5,552 nt of DNA from Candidatus Methanoperedens sp. (GCA_027460605.1 JAPZAN010000226.1:1-5552); one strand, 5' to 3'; shown: positions 1 through 5,318, counted from the first letter of the stretch. The notes: generated by a model from the sequence alone, not told the origin. A program made the numbers and translations.

Positions 1-486
1 GACCTGAGACCGGATATTGCCTCATCGAGAATCAAACTGTGGCACATTGTGGGAGATTACCCGGCTATGGAAACACGTGCTCTTGGCTTTGCAGGTATTT
101 CACCCAATGCTCGTCGCCTTAAGATTCACAAGGGATTCGTTTTCGGGTTTGATTTCGTTTTTTCTGGGGCATCGGCTTTAAAGGTCTATCCTGTTATGCA
201 TGATTATGAGATTCGCGAACAGAGCGCACTGCTGCGAGATATAGTTGGAGAAAAAGTGACAATGTTATTAGAGCGTTGCCACCGGGTCAGTTTTGGCTTT
301 TCCACAGATAAAGTTGGCGCTTCGGTACATATGATTCCTTACGATGCTTCCGACTTTATAGCTAAAATAGGATCCAAACAGCTTTCAACTGCTTTTTCTG
401 CCATAGGATCAACTAAAATTATTATTGCCATGGATATTGATGATATCAATGCGGGTGAATATCACACATTTAATTTGTATTATTAG
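1..486 (+). CDS. LynF/TruF/PatF-family (ABBA-fold) prenyltransferase, C-terminal part
   Basis: The reading frame is open from base 1, so the gene is truncated by the window edge. The GTG at 49 is not its start. The visible 161 residues match, from memory, the C-terminal half of cyanobactin prenyltransferases such as PagF and PatF. The opening DLRPDIASSRIKLW resembles their 'DLR..LA.SS.K' strand. FGFDFVFSG matches the 'GFDFYFNG' strand, a central 'FGFSTDK' segment matches 'FTGLSKA', and the protein ends in FNLYY like their terminal LYYY. Known members transfer dimethylallyl groups from DMAPP to Tyr, Ser/Thr or Trp side chains of cyclic peptides without the metal-binding DDxxD motif, in the cytoplasm. 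The substrate here is unknown. The flavin oxidase gene follows after 11 bases, so the two are probably co-transcribed. Seven of nine Arg codons are CGN, unlike the genes to the right. The fold family is fairly sure; the peptide substrate is inference. Confidence 0.75.
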   Translation, partial: DLRPDIASSRIKLWHIVGDYPAMETRALGFAGISPNARRLKIHKGFVFGFDFVFSGASALKVYPVMHDYEIREQSALLRDIVGEKVTMLLERCHRVSFGFSTDKVGASVHMIPYDASDFIAKIGSKQLSTAFSAIGSTKIIIAMDIDDINAGEYHTFNLYY

Positions 487-497
487 CAAGGGATCAA

Positions 498-1721
498 ATG
501 GAAAGATTTCAAGACGAATGCAAGGAGGTAATAGTTGTCGGCGCCGGACTGGCCGGGCTTTACGCAGCATACGCATTGCGTGATAAAGACATTATCGTGC
601 TTGAACTAAAAACGAATGCCGGAGGGCGCGTGCTTACCCGTGAAAAAATGGGAGTAAGCTATGAAATCGGAGCAGTTTTTGCTATTGAACCGACATCCTT
701 GCCGACAGGAATCGCTCCACCACCACTAATCGAAGAATATGGCATGATTGGAGTCTGTTTGAAAGGACGCACCTGGTTTGGCAAAAGTGTTGTGGATTGT
801 CTTGAAAAAATTGATTTTCGAAACCTTGAGATCGAAGAGATTACTGCTTTTGTCAATGGAGGCGCAACTGATATATTCGACCTTTCGCCGCCATCGTACG
901 AGTTGTTAAATGCTTTTTTTCAGTTGATTCACCCTGGTGAGATAGGTGAATATATTCCTCAAAGGAGGCTTGATGCCTTTCAAGTATTTCAGATGGGACA
1001 TTATGAAACCGGCAATGGAGCGTTGATTGCTGGCTTGATTGAAGGTATATCATCGCGGCTTCGTTGCGGGGTGCAGGTACTTAGTATCGATGATCAAGGA
1101 CAAAATGTTGTTGTTATTGTCAATGAAGGGGGGCAAATTAAGCACCTTTCTGCAAAGGCCGTTATTTGCTCGATACCAGCCCATGAAGCATCTCGCGTTA
1201 TCGCCCGTGTAGAAAGCCCCAGCAGATTTTTTTTGGATGGAATTCGTTACGGCACAGGAAGTCTGTGCGTTTTAGCAATACCGGAAAACCTAATTCCTGA
1301 GTTTTCGTACATTGCTACCCCGGATCTTGCTACCAGTACCGTTGTGCGGCAGAAAACGGCTGTTGATGGTCTGGTATTGTTATACTTTTACTTCATGGGA
1401 ATTAAATCCGTACCTGTACGTAAATTGCATGCAAAAGAAATGGTGAAAATGGCGTTGCAAACTCTTGATGCTTTGGGTTTTGGCAACTTTAGGGAGGAAC
1501 AAATAAAATTTGCCGACCATCATCATTGGGACATGATTAGCCCGATTATTTCGGAGGAAAGTTATGGTGCTTGGGCTATAGAAAAAATACATCCGTCACA
1601 GCGCGTTTTTTTAGCGGGTGACTATACTCATGTGGATAGTCACCATCTCATGCCATATGGGATGTCAGCCGCCATATCCTCTGGAAAAAAAGCAGCGGAG
1701 CAAGTACAACATTTGCTTTAA
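498..1721 (+). CDS. FAD-dependent amine oxidase-like oxidoreductase
   Basis: A complete 407-residue flavoprotein of the monoamine oxidase / protoporphyrinogen oxidase / phytoene desaturase superfamily. The N-terminus carries the Rossmann dinucleotide motif VGAGLAG (residues 14-20), the ribose-binding Glu36 after the second strand (VLELK), and GGR at 42-44. A GNGALIAGL segment at 172-180 matches the 'GGmgaL' substrate-domain entry. The C-terminal FAD-contacting block FLAGDYTH...MPYGMSAA (371-392) is intact. No signal peptide or membrane helix is evident, so it is probably cytoplasmic. The likely chemistry is oxidation of an amine or carbon-carbon bond with FAD; the substrate cannot be read from the sequence. 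The ATG at 498 has only a weak upstream match (AGGGATC). Its position 11 bases after the prenyltransferase, and shared CGN-rich arginine usage (13 of 18), suggest both act on one product. Family call firm, role inferred. Confidence 0.85.
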   Translation: MERFQDECKEVIVVGAGLAGLYAAYALRDKDIIVLELKTNAGGRVLTREKMGVSYEIGAVFAIEPTSLPTGIAPPPLIEEYGMIGVCLKGRTWFGKSVVDCLEKIDFRNLEIEEITAFVNGGATDIFDLSPPSYELLNAFFQLIHPGEIGEYIPQRRLDAFQVFQMGHYETGNGALIAGLIEGISSRLRCGVQVLSIDDQGQNVVVIVNEGGQIKHLSAKAVICSIPAHEASRVIARVESPSRFFLDGIRYGTGSLCVLAIPENLIPEFSYIATPDLATSTVVRQKTAVDGLVLLYFYFMGIKSVPVRKLHAKEMVKMALQTLDALGFGNFREEQIKFADHHHWDMISPIISEESYGAWAIEKIHPSQRVFLAGDYTHVDSHHLMPYGMSAAISSGKKAAEQVQHLL

Positions 1722-1732
1722 ATTGAATACCC

Positions 1733-1759
1733 CACAGCTTGCTGCAAGGTGTGCTTTTT
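1733..1759 (+). terminator. Hairpin plus T-run after the oxidase gene
   Basis: CACAGCTTG (1733-1741) and CAAGGTGTG (1745-1753) form a 9-bp stem with one G-G mismatch around a CTG loop, followed by C and TTTTT (1755-1759). It begins 12 bases after the oxidase stop codon. In bacteria this would be a weak intrinsic terminator, and in archaea the T-run itself can stop RNA polymerase. It probably ends the prenyltransferase-oxidase transcript. Confidence 0.5.
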
Positions 1760-1781
1760 GACTTAAGAGGTGAGAAAAAAG

Positions 1782-1811
1782 TTACCAACGGTTTTGAGTA
1801 GGCTTTGGTAA
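1782..1811. repeat. Inverted repeat upstream of cheD
   Basis: TTACCAA (1782-1788) and TTGGTAA (1805-1811) are perfect 7-bp inverted copies separated by 16 bases. They lie between the terminator-like hairpin and the cheD promoter region. This could be an operator half-site pair or chance; nothing else in the sequence decides it. Confidence 0.3.
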
Positions 1812-1820
1812 GTACCATCA

Positions 1821-1851
1821 TTATAATCATAGTTATCAGTAAACCTTATTA
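1821..1851 (+). promoter_or_regulatory. Possible cheD promoter region
   Basis: Two TATA-like stretches lie here: TTATAA at 1821-1826 and CTTATTA around 1845-1851. The first would give a 5' leader of roughly 28 bases before the ATG at 1878. The second would give a nearly leaderless start. A more obvious AT-rich stretch, AATATATATTA (1863-1873), is too close to the ATG to serve as its TATA box at normal archaeal spacing. No Shine-Dalgarno sequence precedes the ATG. Confidence 0.3.
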
Positions 1852-1877
1852 CGTTAAAGAATAATATATATTACATT

Positions 1878-2366
1878 ATGGATATGGCCAAAGAGAAGAT
1901 TATCGTCGGAATTGCAGACCTTGTCGTTGTTCATAACCCGGCAGTGCTTGTAACAATTGGACTTGGCTCATGCGTAGCGGTTTCATTTCGCGACCCGGTG
2001 GCAAAATTCGGAGGTCTTGCCCATATATTACTTCCCGCAATAGAAGAATCAAAAAATAAAGACAATCCTTTGAAATTTGCGGATACGGCCATCGAAAAGG
2101 CTGTTGAGATGATGCTTCAAAAGGGATGTTTGAAGAACAGGATAGAAACCAAGATAGCCGGCGGGGCAAGCATGTTCAGCTTCAAAGAAGCGGACATGCA
2201 GATAGGGGCAAGAAATGTTGAAGCCGTCAGGGAAAAACTTAAAGATTTGAAACTTCCGATTGTAGCAAGCGATACCGGGGGAAATTACGGCAGGACAATA
2301 GAATTCGATATCGCATCCGGGGTTATGCTTGTTAAAAGCGCATTTAACGGGAACAAAGAAATTTAA
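1878..2366 (+). CDS. cheD: Chemoreceptor glutamine deamidase CheD
   Basis: A 162-residue protein with the full CheD pattern. The catalytic Cys32 lies in TIGLGSCVAV, His49 in GGLAHILLP, and Thr26 sits just before the nucleophile. These correspond to Cys27, His44 and Thr21 of Thermotoga CheD as I recall it. The downstream blocks KFADTAIEKAVEMM, KIAGGASMF, IGARNVEAV and DTGGNYGRTIEFD are all present, and the length is typical. CheD deamidates glutamines on methyl-accepting chemoreceptors to glutamates, tuning adaptation, and is usually controlled by CheC. No other chemotaxis gene is in the window, so it is an orphan here or the end of a remote locus. ATG 1878 is chosen; an in-frame ATG at 1884 would remove only two residues. 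It is convergent with the metal transporter on the other strand, with 6 bases between stops. Arg codons are mostly AGR (4 of 5). Confidence 0.93.
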   Translation: MDMAKEKIIVGIADLVVVHNPAVLVTIGLGSCVAVSFRDPVAKFGGLAHILLPAIEESKNKDNPLKFADTAIEKAVEMMLQKGCLKNRIETKIAGGASMFSFKEADMQIGARNVEAVREKLKDLKLPIVASDTGGNYGRTIEFDIASGVMLVKSAFNGNKEI

Positions 2367-2371
2367 TTTTT
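2367..2371 (+). terminator. T-run in the cheD / transporter convergent gap
   Basis: The 6-base gap between the two convergent stop codons is TTTTTC. The T5 run directly after the cheD stop could terminate archaeal RNA polymerase on the plus strand. No hairpin is visible, and the transcripts may overlap. Confidence 0.25.
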
Positions 2372-2372
2372 C

Positions 2373-3248
2373 TTAATGGTAATCCTCATGCCCTATCTCC
2401 ACGGGGGCGCATTCGGCACATTCAAATTGCAGTGTAGTATGCAATATCCGAAACCTTTCTTTTACGATCTCGCTTATTCTGGTTATTAATACCTCGGTCT
2501 GCTGGACATGAATCCTGTCCACAAGTACATGGGCGCTCATAGCATGGATATTGGAGCAAATACTCCATATATGAATATCATGAACTCCTTTTATGCCTTC
2601 TATCTGCATTATTGTTTCTTTTAATTTCTCAGCATCAACATGCACGGGAGCGAACTCGAGGAGAATCCGGGCTGAGCCGAAAATGAGCCTGAGAGAACCG
2701 TACAAAAGCATGATACCCAATAAAATGCTAAGCACAGGGTCAACAATTGTTTTGCCTGTGAAAATGATGATGAGGGCTCCCGCTATCACCCCGATGGATG
2801 CAAGGGCGTCCCCGATTACATGCAGGTATGCCCCTTTGATATTGAGGTCATGATGCCCGCGCAATTTTAAAGCCACCCACATATTCACAACCAGTCCCAC
2901 ACTGGCTATTACCAGCACTTCAGCACCCTTTACCTCGGGTGGACTCAATATCCTTCCATAAGCTTCATAAAAGATTAATACGGCAATCCCGAGAATTGTT
3001 AATCCATTGATTAGCGCAGCAAAAATTTCAAACCTGTGGTAACCGAATGTTACATTCCTGTTAGATGGGCGGGAGGATATTTTTATTGCTCCATAGGTAA
3101 GAACCAGCGCCACCATATCCATAAATACATGGGCTGCATCCGAAAGAAGGGCAAGGCTGTTGGATCTTATTCCCCCTGCAAATTCAAGGAAAAAAATGAG
3201 GGTTGTGAGGATTATTGCAATCTTTAAGTTCTTATTTATATTGTCCAT
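2373..3248 (-). CDS. CDF metal cation efflux protein, CzcD/ZitB type
   Basis: A cation diffusion facilitator, expected to export Zn2+ (and perhaps Co2+ or Cd2+) across the cytoplasmic membrane in exchange for protons. Counting from the ATG at 3248 (291 residues), six membrane segments span about residues 9-190. Helix 2 has HVFMD (H40, D44) and helix 5 has HVIGD (H143, D147), the HD/HD transport site typical of zinc carriers. TFGYHRFE, a short GHHD loop and the cytoplasmic HDIHIW block (223-228) match CzcD-like proteins. The tail holds Cys-x2-Cys and two histidines. An in-frame ATG at 3278 would add ten residues (MAPILYGSCN), but neither start has a Shine-Dalgarno. The TATA-like element at 3283-3290 would start transcription near 3260, downstream of the longer start, so the shorter is preferred. 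Divergent from the DUF1805 gene and convergent with cheD. The metal is inferred from family. Confidence 0.92.
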   Translation of the reverse strand: MDNINKNLKIAIILTTLIFFLEFAGGIRSNSLALLSDAAHVFMDMVALVLTYGAIKISSRPSNRNVTFGYHRFEIFAALINGLTILGIAVLIFYEAYGRILSPPEVKGAEVLVIASVGLVVNMWVALKLRGHHDLNIKGAYLHVIGDALASIGVIAGALIIIFTGKTIVDPVLSILLGIMLLYGSLRLIFGSARILLEFAPVHVDAEKLKETIMQIEGIKGVHDIHIWSICSNIHAMSAHVLVDRIHVQQTEVLITRISEIVKERFRILHTTLQFECAECAPVEIGHEDYH

Positions 3249-3282
3249 GTTACAAGAGCCATATAAGATTGGCGCCATGATA

Positions 3283-3290
3283 AAATATTT
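3283..3290. promoter_or_regulatory. Palindromic TATA-like element between divergent genes
   Basis: AAATATTT is its own reverse complement, so it could position TBP in either direction. Its centre is about 29 bases ahead of the DUF1805 ATG (3316), the spacing expected for a leaderless or near-leaderless mRNA. On the minus strand it would start transcription near 3260, giving about a 12-base leader to the transporter ATG at 3248. Confidence 0.45.
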
Positions 3291-3315
3291 CTATCGGTAA
3301 AGCCACGTATGATTC

Positions 3316-3603
3316 ATGCTAGTTGAACATATTAAGCTTGAAAAGGGGAGCGCTCTTGGTTTAAAGATGGACATGGAAAATGCCCCGCTTCTTGTTATCA
3401 GGGCCGGGTGCGGCTTTGTTATGTGCGGGTATCTTAATATGGATGTTGCCAATAAGCTGGGGGACGTGGCTGTGCGGGTGACAGGAGTAAGAACCTTTGA
3501 AGATGTTTTGAATGCAAAAGCGCAGGATGTTTCCGAAACTGCTAAGAAGCTTGGTATTACAGTGGGCATGCCTGCAAGAGAGGCGCTTAATAGGATGTTA
3601 TAA
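3316..3603 (+). CDS. DUF1805 (YunC-like) protein
   Basis: A small 95-residue cytoplasmic protein with the conserved core of the DUF1805/YunC family: RAGCGFVMCGYLNMDVANKL at residues 29-48, followed by GD, then TGVRTFEDVLNAKAQ and LGITVGMPAREAL. Family members of about 95-105 residues occur in Bacillus and in methanogenic archaea. A crystal structure of YunC exists, to my memory, but the function is not established. Two Cys (C32, C37) in the core could matter for redox or metal binding, which is speculative. The ATG at 3316 fits the TATA-like element 29 bases upstream. The ATG at 3309 is in another frame and stops after five codons. The gene lies between two divalent-metal exporters, divergent from one and convergent with the other, so a metal-related role is possible but not shown. 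Arg codons are mostly AGR (4 of 5). Confidence 0.87.
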   Translation: MLVEHIKLEKGSALGLKMDMENAPLLVIRAGCGFVMCGYLNMDVANKLGDVAVRVTGVRTFEDVLNAKAQDVSETAKKLGITVGMPAREALNRML

Positions 3604-3635
3604 TGCAAAATGGTTCTTATAATATCTGAGAATAT

Positions 3636-4592
3636 TTAATCAGCAGGGTTGTTTGGCAGTTTACACACATCCAGCTTCCTGCATATTTCACAGTCCGCCT
3701 CACATGGTTCGATGTGAATCAATATCGAAAGATTTGGGATTTGCTCCTTTATATCCTTTTCAAGATGGTCGCAGAATTCATGCGCCTCCACAACCTGCTG
3801 GTTTTTGGGCACAACAAGATGCAAATCCACATACCGCTCGGCGCCAGACATCCTTGTGCGTAAATCATGATATTCAGCAAACTCCGAGTAATGCTCTGCG
3901 ATTATGGATTTGATGATATTTTCTTCCTTATCTGAAAGTTTCACGTCCATAATTCCTGAGACTGAGCGTTTTGTCAGGTCGTACGATGCTTTGAGAATAA
4001 TAAGAGCCACAATTATGGCCAGTACCGGGTCAAAAATAGGGTTCTTTGTGATCTGAATGAGAATAAGACCTATGAAAACACCTATCGAGGTATATACATC
4101 CGTAGTAAGGTGATAAGCATCTGCTTCAAGGGCAATTGATTCGGCTTTCTTTGCCACTTTCATGATTCTTGATGACACATAAAAATTGACAATTGCAGAG
4201 ATACCCATGACGACAATACCGATTCCTATTAGCTCGAATTCAAACCCATCATTTCCCAGTATTTTTTCACCTGATTTATAAAGTATGATTATTGCTGCTA
4301 CGAAAATGAGAATTGCCTCCACGGTACCGGATACATTCTCAAATTTACCATGCCCGAACTTGTGTTCATCATCTGCAGGCTGTCCTGCTTTCTTAACAGA
4401 ATAATTGGCTATTATAGCAGCAAGAAGGTCTATGCCTGAATGGAGGGCTTCTGAGAGTATGCTTATTGAACCTATTAAGATGCCCACAGCGAGTTTCATT
4501 ATAAGTAATAAAGAATTGGAATAAATAGAGAGCCTTGCTACGGATGTTATTTCTTTATGGGCCGCAAAATATTTGTGGTTTTTATCTGGCAT
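3636..4592 (-). CDS. CDF metal cation efflux protein, FieF/MamM-like, Cys-rich tail
   Basis: A 318-residue cation diffusion facilitator of the FieF/YiiP architecture, expected to export divalent metal (Zn, Fe, Mn or similar) from the cytoplasm, probably as a dimer. Six membrane helices span about residues 21-203. ADDEHKFGHGKFEN (73-86) is the FieF-type 'PADD.H.FGHGK.E' block, and HDLRTRMSG (242-250) matches the C-terminal domain. Helix 2 has H51-x3-D55, where FieF has Asp-x3-Asp; helix 5 has H161-x3-D165. The site is therefore HD/HD, which suggests zinc preference. The tail IEPCEADCEICRKLDVC carries four Cys (297, 301, 304, 310), absent from E. coli FieF and possibly a metal sensor. The ATG at 4592 lies 28 bases from a good TATA box and has no Shine-Dalgarno, consistent with leaderless translation. 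Stop codons of this gene and DUF1805 face each other across 32 bases. Confidence 0.92.
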   Translation of the reverse strand: MPDKNHKYFAAHKEITSVARLSIYSNSLLLIMKLAVGILIGSISILSEALHSGIDLLAAIIANYSVKKAGQPADDEHKFGHGKFENVSGTVEAILIFVAAIIILYKSGEKILGNDGFEFELIGIGIVVMGISAIVNFYVSSRIMKVAKKAESIALEADAYHLTTDVYTSIGVFIGLILIQITKNPIFDPVLAIIVALIILKASYDLTKRSVSGIMDVKLSDKEENIIKSIIAEHYSEFAEYHDLRTRMSGAERYVDLHLVVPKNQQVVEAHEFCDHLEKDIKEQIPNLSILIHIEPCEADCEICRKLDVCKLPNNPAD

Positions 4593-4617
4593 TTATGTAG
4601 CTTAATCTCAGTAATGG

Positions 4618-4623
4618 TATAAA
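4618..4623 (-). promoter_or_regulatory. TATA box of the FieF-like transporter
   Basis: On the minus strand the sequence reads CCTTTATACC. The TTTATA core is centred about 28 bases ahead of the A of the ATG at 4592. That is the normal archaeal TATA-to-start distance, so the mRNA is probably leaderless or nearly so. Confidence 0.55.
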
Positions 4624-4659
4624 GGGATATTTATTTGACCTGTTTTGCAGGGGCAAATC

Positions 4660-4749
4660 ATGAGAACAATTACAAAATCTATTTATCAACGTAATTATTC
4701 TTATTACATGGATAGAGTAAACACGTTAAAACGAGGGACTGGTAAATAA
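4660..4749 (+). CDS. Possible 29-residue basic peptide
   Basis: ATG to TAA encodes MRTITKSIYQRNYSYYMDRV followed by nine more residues ending in GTGK. It is rich in Tyr, Lys and Arg. AGGGG (about 4649-4653) lies six bases ahead as a weak ribosome binding site, and an ATATTTAT stretch (about 4627-4634) is at leaderless spacing. No homology is recognised and it lies in an otherwise AT-rich spacer, so it may be chance. Confidence 0.15.
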   Translation: MRTITKSIYQRNYSYYMDRVNTLKRGTGK

Positions 4750-4772
4750 AAGATATAATATATGTATCTTTT
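4748..4772. repeat. Inverted repeat, possible operator
   Basis: AAAAGATA (4748-4755) and TATCTTTT (4765-4772) are perfect 8-bp inverted copies around the 9-base AT-rich centre TAATATATG. The repeat lies 8 bases ahead of a TATA box. It could be a binding site for a dimeric repressor or part of a second promoter. The core itself is TATA-like, which would place a start site near 4783. Confidence 0.4.
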
Positions 4773-4780
4773 GTATTCAA

Positions 4781-4790
4781 TTTAAATATA
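4781..4790 (+). promoter_or_regulatory. Strong archaeal TATA box
   Basis: TTTAAATATA is close to the archaeal TATA consensus. It would start a plus-strand transcript near 4811, just inside the small ORF that opens at 4804 and well ahead of the hypothetical gene at 4905. It therefore favours the downstream starts at 4891 or 4905. Together with the other elements listed, it accounts for most of the spacer 4593-4904. Confidence 0.5.
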
Positions 4791-4803
4791 CGTGGAAACT
4801 GAA

Positions 4804-4950
4804 ATGAAATCTCTGGCAATTGTCCAAGCAGCAGACATTTTAAAACTCAAATCGAAACTTCTGGAAATGAATAAGTATCGGAGGATAATTATGAGGTCGG
4901 GGCATTGGTCAGTATTATGCAGGATTATAGATCTATCCAGGACAAAGTAA
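4804..4950 (+). CDS. Small ORF overlapping the start of the next gene
   Basis: A 48-codon frame beginning MKSLAIVQAADILKLKSKLL and ending in LSRTK. It overlaps the next gene by 46 bases in another frame. Its internal ATG at 4891 is preceded by GGAGGAT (4880-4886), one of the two best ribosome binding sites in the window, yet in this frame that start yields only 19 residues. It may be a short upstream peptide coupled to the next gene, or the true 5' part of that gene separated by a one-base frameshift or sequencing error. No homology is recognised. Confidence 0.25.
   Translation: MKSLAIVQAADILKLKSKLLEMNKYRRIIMRSGHWSVLCRIIDLSRTK
4893..4897 (+). promoter_or_regulatory. Ribosome binding site supporting the TTG start
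   Basis: GAGGT lies 7 bases ahead of TTG 4905 and is the reason for choosing that start over ATG 4917. It overlaps the ATG at 4891 of the small ORF, so initiation at the two sites would compete or be coupled. Confidence 0.4.
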
Positions 4951-5312
4951 AAACCAACCCATTGATTTCGGATGTGGTCTTCCTTGATGATTCACATAAA
5001 TTTTTTAATTATTTTGTTAAATTGATACCCGCCCTGCCCGACCTTGTTATCTCACCAGTCTATAATGACATGTTTAAACAACCAGCCTATCCAAAGGAGA
5101 AATCTTCTAAAGTTTATCTTGGCGTATTTGTCAACAGGAAAGTTCAGGTACAAACATGTTCGGATTCGATACACACCGGGATACTGAAACATGCGGATTC
5201 CATCGGCGTTTATTTTGAGCCGTCTGATAACTCCGACCCTCTTTTTATCACCTGGCATGATATCAAAAAGATAATTATCTCGAAGGAAGAAAAAAAATTT
5301 AACAGGTACTGA
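4905..5312 (+). CDS. Hypothetical protein with possible Sm-like C-terminal barrel
   Basis: I do not recognise this 135-residue protein. It has no signal peptide or membrane segment. Residues 1-60 look mixed helical. Residues 69-126 alternate like a small beta-barrel: KVYLGVFVNRKVQVQTCSDS, then TGILKHADSIGVYF, then ITWHDIKKIII. That pattern resembles Sm-like or SH3-like folds (strand, G-x-L-x-x-x-D turn, terminal 'I..I' strand), but this is a pattern impression only. The start is uncertain. TTG 4905 has GAGGT (4893-4897) at 7-base spacing, whereas the first ATG (4917) has no well-placed site. GGAGGAT (4880-4886) belongs to an ATG in another frame. One extra G in the GGGG run at 4899-4902 would join that ATG to this frame. 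The gene is followed after 58 bases by another with its own promoter. Confidence 0.7.
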   Translation: MVSIMQDYRSIQDKVKTNPLISDVVFLDDSHKFFNYFVKLIPALPDLVISPVYNDMFKQPAYPKEKSSKVYLGVFVNRKVQVQTCSDSIHTGILKHADSIGVYFEPSDNSDPLFITWHDIKKIIISKEEKKFNRY

Positions 5313-5318
5313 GATAGG

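Noticed and set aside
522..530. AAGGAGGTA, a near-perfect Shine-Dalgarno sequence inside the oxidase gene
   Set aside because: It encodes Lys-Glu-Val just before the first beta strand, and no in-frame start codon follows at useful spacing.
659..1053. Two minus-strand frames of 65 and 66 codons inside the flavin oxidase gene
   Set aside because: They are antisense to a gene with clear FAD-binding motifs, show no recognisable domains, and have no promoter or ribosome binding site.
1553..1581. GGAGGAAAGTTATG start-like signal inside the oxidase gene
   Set aside because: The ATG is out of frame and reaches a stop after five codons.
1648..1830. 60-codon minus-strand frame across the end of the oxidase gene and the spacer
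   Set aside because: It overlaps the conserved C-terminal FAD block on the other strand and has a low-complexity, non-protein-like composition.
1900..2169. 89-codon minus-strand frame inside cheD
   Set aside because: It is antisense to the conserved CheD catalytic region and has no homology.
2593..3227. Plus-strand frames inside the CzcD-like gene
   Set aside because: They are shadows of a gene with intact transport motifs on the minus strand.
3291..3608. 105-codon minus-strand frame covering DUF1805
   Set aside because: The plus strand carries the conserved DUF1805 core, and the antisense translation is Ser/Thr-rich and unrecognisable.
3604..3635. Short AATAT/ATATT inverted repeat in the convergent gap after DUF1805
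   Set aside because: The stem is only 5 bp of A and T with no T-run, too weak to call a terminator.
3653..3913. 86-codon plus-strand frame inside the FieF-like gene
   Set aside because: It is antisense to the Cys-rich tail and HDLRTR domain of a well-supported transporter.
4691..4707. GTAAT/ATTAC inverted repeat in the spacer
   Set aside because: Five base pairs in AT-rich DNA is expected by chance.
5052..5258. 68-codon minus-strand frame inside the hypothetical gene
   Set aside because: It has no start signal. The plus-strand frame is longer and has a ribosome binding site.
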